64,000 bases of DNA from Bostrychus sinensis (lineage: Eukaryota > Chordata > Actinopteri > Gobiiformes > Eleotridae). Below are positions 1 through 12,159 of this stretch, in pieces (the stretch's first letter is position 1; the number at the start of each line of letters is the position of its first letter). The stretch spans positions 12,874,288 to 12,938,287 of the forward strand of contig CM036251.1 of assembly GCA_020698575.1 (NCBI GenBank), given 5' to 3'. The notes under the pieces were generated by a model. The model saw only the letters and a program-made list of their open reading frames with translations, made no database searches and was not told the DNA's origin. A program made the position numbers and the translations under genes.

Positions 1-495
1 GTAGTCAACTACTACTGTATTTTATACATTTCCCCCCAAAAAATCAGGCCAACATTTTACAACAATTAATGCCTTTCAGAGGACTTAAAAACTATGTTTT
101 CAGAAAAGGTAAAATGATTGTGAATAATTTTTGTGCAGCAAAAGGACCATAATTTGTTACAAAAAGCAGCCCCTTAATATAGCAGATTGAAGAGAAAGGC
201 AGCAGAGAAAAACAGGAAACACCTAAAGTCAAATAATAATTACTCTAACCCCTGGAAATAGCATTATGTACCACTGAAGTGATTAGTAACCTCATAAACA
301 GGCTTCTACAACCAGCACCTACAGCCATTCTGTATGGATAGTTTAGATAATCCAGCTCACCTATATGTGTTTTAACACAAGTAGATACAGTGACCCCCGT
401 TAATATTGGCACCCTTGACACAAAAGAATAAAGAATGCTGTAAAAAAAAATTGTTCTTGTTGTTTTAACATTTTGATCTTTTGCTCAAAATAAAA

Positions 496-527
496 TAAAA
501 GAAAGAAAGAAAGAAAGAAAGAAAGAA
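496..527. repeat. (GAAA)n microsatellite
   Basis: About seven near-perfect copies of GAAA. Confidence 0.9.
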
Positions 528-1189
528 TACAATTGTAAACACATCACAGTTTGTTAGAGGATTTTAGAAAGGAAAGAGCCTTCAATTTGCCAACAGTACT
601 GGACCTTCAAATCGGATCATGTTCTATAGTCAGGAGGTCTGGTCTCAGATACTTTTCCATGTATTCTCTAACCTCATCAGCAGTTACAAGAGAGGACTCT
701 GAGCTGTTATTTTGGCAAATGGAGGCAAAGTATTGACTAAAATGGTGCAAACAATAGTTGCACACATATGTAACAAATATATATTATTTTAGAAAAAAAA
801 AGTATTGTGATTTTTCTATTTTCTATTGAAGCTACTAGTAGACTGGTACAGATTATTTAGTGATACAGAATACAACCACATCAATGGCTAATAATAAGTT
901 AGCCTGTTAGCCAACATTAGCAACAACTTTTCAGCTTCAGATACAGTCGACCATGATAAATGCACAATAAGGAAACTTTAACTTTAAAGAAATATTATAA
1001 TAAACAGCAGTGTAGATTTCTCATGATTTGTAGTATTGAGAGATAGAGGTCCCATACGATCAAGTGACGTGAAGCCAAACTCCTCTATAATACACATACG
1101 CTTTAACATTGAATAAAAATAAAAAACAATTCGGATCTACGAAAGATAACCATACTCACTTGTATGGGCATCTGTTTAAGCAAATGGAC

Positions 1190-1520
1190 AAATCGGCGTG
1201 AATCAATGTCTTAATTTGGAGCGTCTTTGTGTAATATTTAGGCGTTTTTATCTTGGAGTTCGTACAACGTAAACCGAAAGAAAGTATGGCGGAAGTACAC
1301 GGGTAAATACGATCCGCCGATAGAAAACCCATTTTTTACACTTGTGCACAGTCTTATCAGCTCTGTTCGGTTACTTTTACAGAGGCAACAAACAGCCAAA
1401 ATAAAGACAGAACAACTTACGACTGTTGCAGGTTTCCCTCGCTGCTTTCGAACTGACTGACACTGCGGGGGTTGCCACATCGGTGTCGCATTTTTCAGCC
1501 CACAATCGCATGGAGTTCAT
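1190..1520. promoter_or_regulatory. CpG-rich patch with YY1/ETS-like promoter motif
   Basis: CpG dinucleotides cluster here, roughly twenty in about 330 bases by eye, in surroundings that are otherwise AT-rich and CpG-poor. ATGGCGGAAGTACA near 1288 combines a YY1-like ATGGCGG with an ETS GGAAGT core. Read on the minus strand it is ACTTCCGCCAT, a motif typical of housekeeping promoters. Donor-like sequences on the minus strand occur at about 1163 (AA|GTGAGT) and about 1420 (GTAAGT). This could be the 5' end of a gene running left out of the window, but no conserved protein is seen, so it remains a candidate. Confidence 0.3.
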
Positions 1521-1860
1521 AGAAAGACGGAAATCCTTCAAAACCAAGAAAAGTAATACATAGAATACACAGTACACGTATTTACAAAGGTGCATGGGAG
1601 AAATACAAAAGATATTAAACTCTAAAAGAAAGAGTAGTAGATCATTAATTCATAGCGTAATTTTCAATCTGGCAACTTGGCCTTACACTTGCGCATGCCC
1701 AGACGGACTTTCATATTATCAACATTCAGCACTATTTCTTGTCTTTCAACAATTTACTGAAATTGTAAAACGCACGATTAAGACTAATTTAAACAAATGG
1801 TTGCATTGTATTTTAATTATATTACTCTATTTTATTTATTCACAGTTAGGCGCAACACCA

Positions 1861-1861
<1 letters not shown>

Positions 1862-1891
<30 letters not shown>
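1862..1891. repeat. poly(A) tract
   Basis: An uninterrupted run of about 30 A. The lysine-rich ORFs across it are artefacts. Confidence 0.9.
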
Positions 1892-1893
<2 letters not shown>

Positions 1894-2369
1894 CTTTACA
1901 AATTCCCGTTATAGACAGGGTAAGTTTTATTTTGTTTTCAAACACTTGTCACTTTATACTTCTCCAGTATGTTTTTCTGCATACTTGGATCAAGATTAAC
2001 ACAATGCAGAGTGCTTGTAATGAGGAGTAATATGTTCTGGAGAAATTGTAATGTGTCTAAGTACTTTTTTATGACACACATGCATCATCAGACGTAGTAA
2101 AATTTGGGTAACCCTGTGAGTTTTACACGGAGTCCTGAAGCTATCCTCAACACATACAACCATCTTATACTGTAGATGAATATTTACTTAGCTTAATATT
2201 TAGAAAAAACCTTTCCATTGTTACTCCAAATGCATTTTTGCCTGCATTTGCCCATTAGTGATGTCTAAAAATAAAAGTAAATGCATATGTCTTTCCAGAA
2301 TTAAGGATTTTAGGGCTTAATTTTTTAAAGATTTACACAGACAGTAAGTGGGGGAGGGAGAAGGTAGAA

Positions 2370-2450
2370 TAATGACAAGGAGCAATCAACCCTTCTCCAG
2401 TAGATGGTATGTGCTCTACCAGGGGAGCCACTGAGGCGCCCCACTTTTCA
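2370..2450 (-). repeat. tRNA-headed SINE fragment
   Basis: On the minus strand, GCGCCTCAGTGGCTCCCC followed by GGTAGAGCAC resembles a tRNA-like SINE head with an A-box, and GGGTTGATTGCTCC lies at the B-box position. The body is not recognised. Confidence 0.4.
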
Positions 2451-3303
2451 TTATTGTGAGTCAAGTACCCTTGTCTCTTCAAAATGACAGTTCTGTTTTC
2501 TTCTTGACAGCTGTTGTACCGCTCTGAATGTAGTGTAGTGTTAGCAACTTGTTCCAAAGATTCATATCACCTCAATAGAGTCAGTCAGCAGCAGTGAAAG
2601 GGACACTTGGCGTGGCTTTTCTAACGCCGGCAGCTCCAGCTCTTTGGCCACGGACATTATTTTGACTTGTGACAGGACCGGGCGCTGCTGCAAAGGCTCA
2701 AAAAAAAAAAAAAAAAAGGGCTAACATTGCAGAGAGGTAGAGTCCTGCAGTTATAGTGTCACTTAAAGTCAGGATCACACCTCCTCTGTCTACGAGAGTC
2801 CAGCTCCTGTCACAACATGGGCCAATACACTGTGAGTATACAGCAGCTGACCTGTAAGCTGAATGTGCAATAGAGAAAAGTGTTGAATCACACAAATCAT
2901 AGGCTTGCACTGGAACTGAGCTTAAAGACTGGCAATTACACTTACAGTATATTCAAGTCAGATTATAGTAATAGAGCCACAATATATATTTTTGTGATTG
3001 CTTAACGGTGCAGCTTAGTATCCAACCTTTGTCAATCATGGCCAGGCTGGGCCAGTTGTATGTGGCTACAGTGTGGACCTATTAGTTTCTGTTTTTTTCT
3101 GCTTTCAACTATTAGGTTTAAATTGGGTACATTTCCTACCATGACTTCCTGTACACCACTGAGAGCCAAATAAAGCTGCATAGAATGTGACTTCTACTTC
3201 TTCTTCTTCTGGTTTTGTACTGATCCTTGTTGCTGCTGAGATGAAAATACCATATGTTTAAAAGTATTGAAATCAACATAAAATGCATAGGAAATGTACT
3301 GAT

Positions 3304-3400
3304 ATTTAAAGTTAAAGTGCTTTATTTGTCATAATGCATACAAGGTGTACAACCTTATTGTGTAGATGGTCCGGGGGTTCCACTTTACTACAATCTGCTC
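3304..3400 (-). repeat. SINE 3' tail fragment
   Basis: AAAGTGCTTTATTTGTCATA...GTGTACAAC...GTGTAGATGG matches the left end of the SINE at 30425-30690, so the two share a 3' tail. Confidence 0.45.
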
Positions 3401-4016
3401 CTGGTATAAAACTGGAAAGACTTTATCTTGGTTAGCTAAGTAGGTCTGCTTACTATTCATGATGGCATTTTCAGTTTTGGGCCAAACAAAACAAAGGCCT
3501 CTCCAAAGACAGTGGGGCTGGCAGAGGAGGGCGACTTTAAAGGTGAACTAGAGTGAGTGACTTCAGTGGTGTTGAATCAGTATTGTTTTGGCAGTCTGGT
3601 CTTTGTTTCATAATTGTGAGGCTGTGTCTTTGATCCTACTACACTTTGGCCATAGATTTAAAACCATGCAGGGGCCTAGCATCAGGTGGTGCAATGAGTG
3701 CAGAATGCTCTGGGGCCCATGAGGTGGAGGGGCCGATGTAACACCACTATAGTAGTGGGATAGTGTTCATTCTGGGATTTCAGTGCTCTTAACATAATAT
3801 TTTATTTTCTTCTCTCCTTTCAGCTTTTCCTTCACTGAGACACCACAGCAAATCATCTGCCTCCTAGCTTGCACCGATTGATAGATTTGGCATAGATTTT
3901 ACACAAGATGCCAGCTGATGCAACCTTGTCCATTTATTTTGGCTTGGGACCAGCACAAAGAGAGCACTGATTTGTGACTCTTCGTGACAGGATTAAATGA
4001 TGATATTTTATTAAGA

Positions 4017-4037
4017 TAAATAAATAAATAAATAAAT
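4017..4037. repeat. (AAAT)n microsatellite
   Basis: About five copies of TAAA. Confidence 0.85.
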
Positions 4038-5252
4038 CATTCACAAATGTGTTTAATATCTACAGCAATGATAAGATTTAGATGTAATAATAATTTACCA
4101 TAAAAGATTACTGTACATCTGTCTACCTTTTATTAAGCTAGATGCATTTTAATATATAGGCCTATTTTAGTTTAGTTTATTCTTTACTTATTTTCTTTAG
4201 GCCTATGTACAAATACATTAATTTCACAAGAGAGAGTTGCTTTGTACCAGATTTAGCTACAAGCTTCTTATCCATGTGCAGTCCCCGGGCAGGTGAGCAC
4301 AACAATACACAATAAAAATTAGCTTCATAAGGTGCTCTTCTGAAACCATCACTAATTAATCGCTTTTGTGTAACTTTCTGCATAGACACAGGTCAGACAG
4401 GGCTAATGGTGTGAATTGTTCCATGTAGTGTTGGATAATTGCTCTGTATATTTTTGGAATATTAAGGTTTTTGCCTTAATTATTTGACAGAAGCAGTAGA
4501 CTCACACAAAGTTGGGGGTGGATGGGTGAAAGACATGGAGCATAAGCAGTGAATACAACCCAAGATGCTTTATTAAGTGAGGCACAGAGTTGCCTATAAA
4601 ATATGACATGTTTTTTGAAGTCAAGTCATTTGAATTATGAAGAGGAGATTTTAGGATGAACTTATTTGAAGTAGTGCCTAAAAGGTCATCAGTGGCTCTA
4701 CCAAAGTTATATTGCATTAATCTCAAAAAGTTTCCCAAAATTTGGCACATCTTTACAAGAGCACAGCCAGCCCTAATATCTCGGTGCGTGGTCCTTGAGA
4801 AATCTGTGTGTAGATAGATCAGTGTTATTATGCCGCCAGCAGAAACAATAGCATCCCCCTCTCATCAAACCACGGCTCTGAGCTCTCGCTAATGTCAGGC
4901 CATGTTTCATTATAGATGGAGACCTCAGAAGCTTTTACAACCAGATTACTGACTGTTTAATTAAATTGAAAAATGCCAAACACTCGCGGTGTGTGTGATA
5001 GAGAGCATAATTCTGGGCTGTATTAGCAGGAGGCTCATTACTCAGCACTAATGAGTTTCTCTGTAGCAGACACTCCACAGACTGGGCCAAGATTCAGCAC
5101 CATCATGCCTCTAGGTACAACTAAGAAATACATACATGAAGCTATCTCCAATAGCAACGGCAGCTCATGTGTCCATAAAACGCTCTGTGCAGGATGCAGG
5201 CAAAAATCTCAGTGTCACACAATTCCTGTTTTAAATTAATGAATACAAACAG

Positions 5253-5335
5253 TAATCCAGCCACAGCAGGTGTACTTTTTGTGGTCTTCCCAAAATGGAA
5301 AAGGTTGTGTCAGGAAGGGCATCTGGCATAAAAAT
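5253..5335 (+). repeat. LINE 3' end fragment (RTE-like, tentative)
   Basis: It contains GTCAGGAAGGGCATCTGGCA, the signature of a common fish LINE 3' end. Better copies lie at 17468 and 41574. Confidence 0.45.
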
Positions 5336-5354
5336 GTATATGCTATTTATCCAG

Positions 5355-5848
5355 AGTAAGGTGGTTCTGCTGCTGAGGTAGTGATAGGGCAGAGGAGAGT
5401 GTTACAGTTCTGAGGTGATGATGGGGCAGAGGAGAGTGTGATAGGTCTGAGGTGGTGATGGGACAGTGGAGAATGAGATAGTTCTGAGGTGGTGATGGGG
5501 CAGAAGAGAGTAAGGTGGTTCTGCTGCTGAGGTGCTGATGGGACAGAGTAGAGTGAGGTGGTTCTGCTGCTGAGGTGGTGATGGGGCAGAGGAGAGTGAG
5601 GTGGTTCTGCTGCTGAGGTGGTGATGGCGCAGAGGAGAGTGAGGTGGTTCTGCCGCTGAGGTGGTGATGGCGCAGAGGAGAGTGAGGTGGTTCTGCCGCT
5701 GAGGTGTGATAGAGCATTAGACTGTGGATAAGTTCTAAGGTGGTGATGGGGCAGCAGAGAGTGAAACTGTTGTCACTGAGGTGGTGATGAGGTGGAGGAA
5801 AGTGAGATAGTTCTGCTGCTGAGGTGGTGATGGGGCAGTGGTGAGTGA
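5355..5848. repeat. 43-bp minisatellite
   Basis: Tandem array of a G-rich unit (GAGGTGGTTCTGCTGCTGAG followed by GTGGTGATGGGGCAGAGGAG), about 43 bp long, with roughly 11 to 12 copies. Some units are shorter and lack the TTCTGCTGCTG part. Central units are the most alike. The proline/serine-rich minus-strand ORF here is a by-product of the repeat. Confidence 0.9.
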
Positions 5849-6329
5849 TGCAGTTAAAACATGGATGTGAGGTTTACTAAAGTGTTGAGATTATTCTTTT
5901 GAAACTTTGCCAAAGTAATTTTCAGTCACGACTGGCATCCATCACTTAAATTGGTCTGGGAAAGCTGATGTGGAGATCATTGATTGCAGATTAAAACATG
6001 AATTAACAGTGAAATTGCAAATATAATTTTATTGAGTAGCTTGCCGTGGGCTGGTTATGTGTGGGGGAATAGTTTTGGATTGTTTCCCCGATCTGTGATA
6101 ATGGGAAGAGGATGTCAGGCGGTGATAATGGCAGTGATCTAATCAGATACAAACACACAACAGCCATTCACCTGTGGAGTCATGCCACTGTGTCATTCAT
6201 TATCTATGGACACAGCAGCGTCCCGGAGATCAGTTACAGCAGATGACAAATAGGATTAGTCATTTGTTAGGTACATCTCAGGTCATATTAGGTCTCAGCA
6301 GTCATTCAAAACTGATTAAACATTCATTC

Positions 6330-6660
6330 AATAATTTTTTTCTGCTTATTACCATTAGGGGTCAAGGGCGGCTGGAGCCTATCCCAGCAACTGTGGGCCT
6401 CAAGGAGGGGTAATCCCTGGACAATGGTCGGTTAGTAGCAAAGCTGATGCAAAGACATGCGCTTACAGACAACCATTCACTCACATTCATTCACTAGGGG
6501 CAATTTAGAGTCTCCTCTGTGTTTGAATGGTTGGGGGAAGCCAGAGAGAACACACAGTAACATGGTGAAAATATGCAGACTGCACTCAGAGAGCTCATGT
6601 CTTGGCTGGCTTGAAGATTGAACCCACAACCTCCTTGCTGAGAGCCTGGAGTGCTTTCTA
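6330..6660 (-). repeat. tRNA-derived SINE, GGAGCCTATCCCAGC family
   Basis: Contains GGCTGGAGCCTATCCCAGCA, CATTCACTAGGGGCAATTTA and AGAGAACAC. It ends in an antisense tRNA-like head (GAACCCACAACCTCCTTGCT). The same order of blocks recurs at 14905, 20235 and 37186. Confidence 0.65.
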
Positions 6661-6728
6661 CCCAATATCCAAAGACGTGCATGTTCAAATGTACGTCTCT
6701 AAATGCAAATACCCCTGTAACATTGATT

Positions 6729-6825
6729 ATAGTAGTAGTAGTAGCTTTTGCAGTAATAGTAGAAGTTGTAGTAATGGTTGTAAAAAGATGTAGTAGCTGT
6801 AGTAGTTTTTGCTGTAGTAATGCCA
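6729..6825. repeat. imperfect (TAG)n microsatellite
   Basis: TAG/GTA-rich imperfect trinucleotide repeat. Confidence 0.75.
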
Positions 6826-6914
6826 AAAACTACTTTCCAAAATGCTTTCTATACTAATCTTTACATTTAGTACTTACTGTTACTCATTGTTCAGTTCTTT
6901 CCTCTACTTAGGTA

Positions 6915-7577
6915 ATACAGGGTTTCCAAAAAGTCGCTTAACAATTTAGAAAATATATTACAAAGGCAACTGATGAGATATCTTAATCAGATTTGTTCTA
7001 TGTACTCAGTGGTTATCAAAGTTTTTAATCACATGCTTACTGCTGCCAGACAGTTACAGCTCCACGTTCAACAGTGCACAAAGTCCTACACAAAAACTTG
7101 TGATTGTACAGTTACCAAGGGCAACTCTTACAGCCTGCACTCGAGCCAAATGATAAACCAAGACAAAAAGAATTTGCAGTTAAGATATTGGAACAAATTT
7201 CTGAGGATGAAACGTTCCTCACCCAAGTTTGTTCCAGTGATGAGGCAACCTTTCATGTTTCAGGGAAACTGAAAACATAATGTGAGAATCTCGGGATCAG
7301 AACAGCTCCATGTGATTCAGGAACTTCACTGAGATCGTCCAGAGGTGAATGTGTGCTGTGGGATCACCGCTGATGAGGCTCTGCTACAGCGAACATGGCA
7401 AGAAATCCAGTACTGTCTTGATGTGGTTTGTGTAACTAATGGTGCCCATACAGAGGTGAATTAAATGAGGCAAAAAAAAAAAAAAAACTTTCAATATCTA
7501 CTCCTCATTTTGTAATAATTTCCACATATTTGTCTGGTCATTTGCTTTTGTAATATTTTTATATGGACACCCTGTAT
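6915..7577 (+). mobile_element. degenerate Tc1/mariner-superfamily transposon
   Basis: The ends are inverted (ATACAGGGTTTCCAAAAAGT at left; the reverse complement of the right end reads ATACAGGGTGTCCATAT) and are flanked by TA. Inside, broken reading frames give transposase-like pieces: SSDEATFHVSGK, then VIQELH, EVNVCCGI and TWQEIQYCLDVVCVTNGAH. These fit the C-terminal half of a DDE mariner-like transposase, of a type best known from arthropods. The N-terminal part is missing or unrecognisable and several stops are present, so it is inactive. Confidence 0.7.
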
Positions 7578-7579
7578 TA

Positions 7580-10130
7580 CTCTGAAGTATTTTTACTGTG
7601 TCCGTGTATGTCTCTAAGTATTTGCGCTGCAATTATTTGTCCATTTTCCACTGATGACTGCCTTTAAGTGTCTGTCTTCTAGCACTTAGACGACTGTCTG
7701 AAGATAGAATTCTATATAGGCCTCTTTACTTTTTAGGCTTTTTTGTGCCCAACTCCCCAACTTTCTGATACCTCTCAGTCAAACACTCTACTCCTTGCCC
7801 CTTTGAGACGTGGGGACTTTAAACCTCTGTTCATCCAAAACACCTCAACATTTGACACTCTTCGTCTTTCACCCTGACGTCACACACCCACACACTCCTA
7901 CTGACCCAGTCCATCACAGTGGCCTCCCCGGTCTCGTTATTTCTGCTCCTCTGCTCCTCACAGCGCGGCCCGTTTCATCCCAGGGCCCGCAGTCTGCTCT
8001 GGGCTCCACATAACGACTCTCCAAGGACTAAGTGTCAATGCAGCGAAAGGAGCTAACGGTCAGTGTTCGGCCGTAAACCTTTATTAGCAGCTGGAGGTCT
8101 GCACCATCACACACTAGAGGAACACCTTTTTTTTTTTTTTTTCTGGTCCTTTGTCAGAGGGCTGTATCTGGGTCAGAACAGTATGTGGTAGAGGTAGATG
8201 GAAGGAAGGACACACAGTTGGTGGCTATAGCGTCATTTTGTGCCAAGTCATATGGGTCGTGGAGTGTAACTTTAGACATTTCAAGCTATTTTATATAATG
8301 ATAATGGATTAAGCTGAAGAAAATGAATGAATGACAGATTTAACTGAAAATATGCAATGTTTTTTCCTGGATTGCAGGAAATCAGTTTAAGTTATCTAAT
8401 TACATATTACATCATCTTTGGAATAAAAGACACTTCAAGGCTATGTATATGGGCTTTATTAATTATTGTTTTAATCTGCTTGCACACTTCAAAAGCCCTT
8501 TACACATTTAACACATTTAGGAAGTCTCTTGGTGCAAGTGGAGTGCACGCATGCAAGCACTGAAGCCTTGTACGCTCCACAACTTATTTGTGCTTTATTT
8601 TCTTCCATGTAGTTATGGTACATGTTTGTTTATATACACGCAATGGTAACTTCTGAGCTTAAACCGCTGTCACTGTAAAAGACTCTGGTTATTTATTGGT
8701 TAGCTTTGTGTTGCTAACAGCAGCAATATTTAAGTGCCATATCCCCGGGGGAAAAAGGAAGAAAGTGAAACATGAATAAATATTACAACTGCAAGATGAG
8801 ATGTTAAACAATGCAGAGATAATTCCTGGTTACATTCTAAATCTAAACTGAGTGCTAGAAGTTTATGCTCCAGACATCACTTTGATGTTTTATTAGTATT
8901 TTGAGGTTGCAAAATAAAATCATGAAGAGAGGCTATATTGTTGTTGTGGGGGTGTGGGGGTGTTGGGAACACTAGGTCACAGATTTTGCTGTTACACCAG
9001 CGGGGATGAAGTAAAACTGGATAATAGTGGCCTTAGCTTTCACATTAGCTTAATGTTCTCTGTGGCCATACTTTTCTTTGGTGAATCAGCATTATACTGT
9101 AGTGCGGTTGCTTTAATGGTGTAAAATATTACTTGTATACCTATTCCTTACTGATAAAGCTAAAATTTAATGGCATATTACTGCCCAAAACTGTCTGTCT
9201 AGAGTTTTTTGGACTTAACTAAGCTTGATAAAAAAATCTAAATGGACATCTGTACTTGAGTTTGCACAGATCTTTTCTGTCCATGGCTGCAACACCAGTT
9301 CCTTTTTGGATATAATTGAAAAAGTTTAGTTTTTACATCTCTGAACTGAAATGGTGTTCACATGTTCACTCTTCATATTTAATAAAAATGGTTTAATGAC
9401 AAGGTGACCTTTTTGTCTTTACCTATAGCTTTTTATAATAGTAGTAAGTTATTCATGAATCATAATGTTCCCGCTGCAGCAGCCTGAGCCCTGGCCTGAC
9501 TCTTCACGTATAACTCAATGACTTCAGTAAAAAAGTAGCTCTCAGCAGTTTTTGGGAGGAAACAGCTCCACTTGGGGAGACTCCTGGTTCAAGATAAAAT
9601 CATTTGAATCAGCAGAGACTCAGAAGAATAAATGGGAACATCGCAGAGAGATTTAATTTAATAGGAACAGGGACAATGGAGCGAGTATAGTGAGACCCTA
9701 TGGGACCTATAAATGTTTCACTAATTTCTCTAACTTTCACTAAATACCAAATGGGAATAGCGCTTAAAGTTAAGGTGAGTTCATGTGAGAAACTTTACAT
9801 ATAAAGATGCATATGGAAGAAAATGTAAAGAAGAGCTGTTTTCACTGTGGAGGTATGCATTTTATTGATGCAAATTCAGGTTTTTCCATCACCTTGTGAA
9901 AAATGATATATTACAACTTGGTCAAAGTTAATAATCCCCTATGAAATATACTGTATGTATAGGCTACTGTATATTAAGTAAGCCAGTCAATAAAAGTGTC
10001 CCTCATCTATGCAATCTATGACTGACAGGATGCTCCATGCTATTAAAAGGGAAATGTTTTATTAGGCTTTTTGATATAGTTTGGACACCTTTGTATTAGT
10101 TTTTCATGTTTTATAGCGTACCATAATGTA
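7580..10130. other. intergenic, no gene seen
   Basis: AT-rich single-copy-looking sequence with a 16-base T run at about 8128. No coding similarity recognised. Confidence 0.6.
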
Positions 10131-10138
10131 CATGTGTT

Positions 10139-10857
10139 AGAGCCCGACCGATATATTGGCCAGCCAATATTACCTGCTAATATGGCCCATTCAAAAATTA
10201 TGGGTTATCGGCTGAAATCTGGCCGATATCCGCCGATATAAACAGTACTATTTTTACTGTGTGCTGGAATAAGTCCTGTTTACTTGCAAATGACGGCCTT
10301 CTGCTATTTGTCCAGCAGAGGGCGTGTTGGTGTTTCCAAACAGGCTTTTACTCTGCAGTTCATAAGAAACACCCCAAATCACCTTCTCATGGCCTGAAAA
10401 GCTCAAATGGCAATAAAAATATTTTGCTCTTTTCTCTGCCATAAAACCTCATAGAACAAAAATTCAAAATGCATTTTGTAGTTCTCCCCATGCTCTAATT
10501 GCAGAGCAGGTTTAAATGAAATTTAAGTTAAACAAATTTAGTTAAAGTGAAATAAAATAAATAAATATAATACATAAAATACATAATAATACTCCCCACA
10601 CCAATGCCCACTACAACCTACAAAACAATCAGCATAAAGAACATTAAGCAGCTTTCTACAACGTTTTAAAAAGATGTTTAGTCTAATAAAGTGTCCTGGG
10701 GGTGTACACGCCATATTCATGTAAAGAAGAGTGGAAAGAAAGGAAATGCTTTAAAATACTTTTCCCAATGTATAACTGTATCGGATATCTGTATTTTTTT
10801 GTCTCCTAATATCAGTATTGGCATCAGCCTCAAAAAAATCCATATCAGTCAGGCTCT
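10139..10857. mobile_element. non-autonomous DNA transposon, AGAGCC...GGCTCT ends
   Basis: The left end AGAGCCCGACCGATATATTG and the reverse complement of the right end AGAGCCTGACTGATATGG form an imperfect terminal inverted repeat. CGATAT-rich subterminal repeats follow. No transposase is visible and the target-site duplication is unclear. A hAT-type origin is a guess. Confidence 0.55.
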
Positions 10858-11111
10858 AATATGTATGGAAAATATTGATTGATTGATTGATATAAGAGTT
10901 TAGAATATGGTTTAAGACTTATTTGTTTGCACTATACTTGTGAATGTGAACCAAATGAAACAATAGACAGACTAACTCTGAAAAAAGATTAAATAAAAAA
11001 TGCTCTTTTCACTGCTGAATCAAACAACAGAAACATCTGCCTGACATTTAGTTGAGCTGATCTTTCACTAAGCTTCAGTTCTGAACATTTTTCACAACAG
11101 CAGAGGAGACT

Positions 11112-11127
11112 TGTGTGTGTGTGTGTG
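11112..11127. repeat. (TG)n microsatellite
   Basis: About eight copies of TG. Confidence 0.8.
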
Positions 11128-11367
11128 TCCTTGAAATGAGTTGTGATCACAGCCACAGCAACTTTATTAACATGTCTCTGAGTCCTGCTGATCTGTGAGA
11201 GGACCTACTGCAGTTAATAAAAGAGACTTAACACATCTTTTAAAAGAGGTTCAACACATCCAATTTCATTCTTCATTCAATTTAACATTCTACCATTTAT
11301 GCATGTGCTTAATAAGAAATGTAAATGAATAATAACCAAAGTCATGTCGTGATTTAGGGCTAATGAC

Positions 11368-12156
11368 CAGTGGTGGAAAAAGATAGATACCTTTAGTAAT
11401 TTAATCAAAGGGGTTATATTATGCAAAATGTACTTTTCTGGACATGCCTGAAGTTGCTTTTTTTTTAAATTCATGCTTGTTTTAGTAATCCTCAATTTTC
11501 TGGCTTGGCTGTTCCCACTCCAGGAAGCATCGACCAATCAACAAGCCCTCTACATCCAGTCTGCTCTCATTCATTTAGCCAAAAAACGGTGTGCAGCTCT
11601 GCTACAGCTTCTTCACAGCTGTTTTTTATTTTGTAGTAAAATGGCATCATGCAAAAGATTTAAGGAAGTGAAGTTCCTTTTATTCTTTAAATTATGTTCA
11701 TAAAACCGCAACACTCTGCTGCCCTCTGCTGGTCTCTTTACCTGTCTCTTTATGGCACCAATGGAGTACATATTAAAAACAATCTCTTTTAGTCAGATAA
11801 TGTTTTTAAAGGTTGTAAATTGTGCAGTGCTGTTCTAGAGGTGACCAAGATTGATTTAAAAATGTGAATTAAAGCATAATATAGCCCCTTTAATTTTTGA
11901 TATACTTTCTGAATGCATTTTGTAAAATATACTAATATAAATCACCTTACAAGCTGTAATAGCACTCATTAGTATTAACAGCAGTAGATTAATGGTGGTA
12001 GTAGTATTAATACTAGCAAGTATTGTAGTATTGTGGTGCCGTGCATTTACACAATAATTCAATACTTTTTGTTTACTCAAGTAATAGCTTTGTTGAGTAC
12101 TTTTTCTTCTATTTGAGTAATACTTCTACGTGAATACAGAGGTCTTCTTCCACCTG
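11368..12156. mobile_element. hAT-like element split by a MITE
   Basis: Left end CAGTGGTGGAAAAAG and right end TCTTCTTCCACCTG are inverted, with the CAGTGG/CCACCTG ends typical of fish hATs. Internal TACTTTTACTTGAGTA-type sequence is seen near 12060-12130. The middle is occupied by the TTAA MITE at 11407-11891, so that insertion is younger. No clear 8-bp duplication is left. Confidence 0.5.
11407..11891 (+). mobile_element. TTAA MITE, copy A (full length)
   Basis: The ends AAAGGGGTTATATTATGC and GCATAATATAGCCCCTTT are inverted. TTAA lies at 11401-11404 and at the right edge. Internal landmarks shared with the other copies are CCAGGAAGCATCGACCAATC, CATTTAGCCAAAAAAC and GTTCTAGAGGTGACCAAGAT. 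Confidence 0.75.
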
Positions 12157-12159
12157 TAG

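Noticed and set aside
1594..2030. ORFs with poly-lysine
   Set aside because: They run across a 30-base A tract and have no other support.
5343..5717. 124-codon minus-strand ORF rich in S, P and H
   Set aside because: It is produced entirely by the 43-bp minisatellite.
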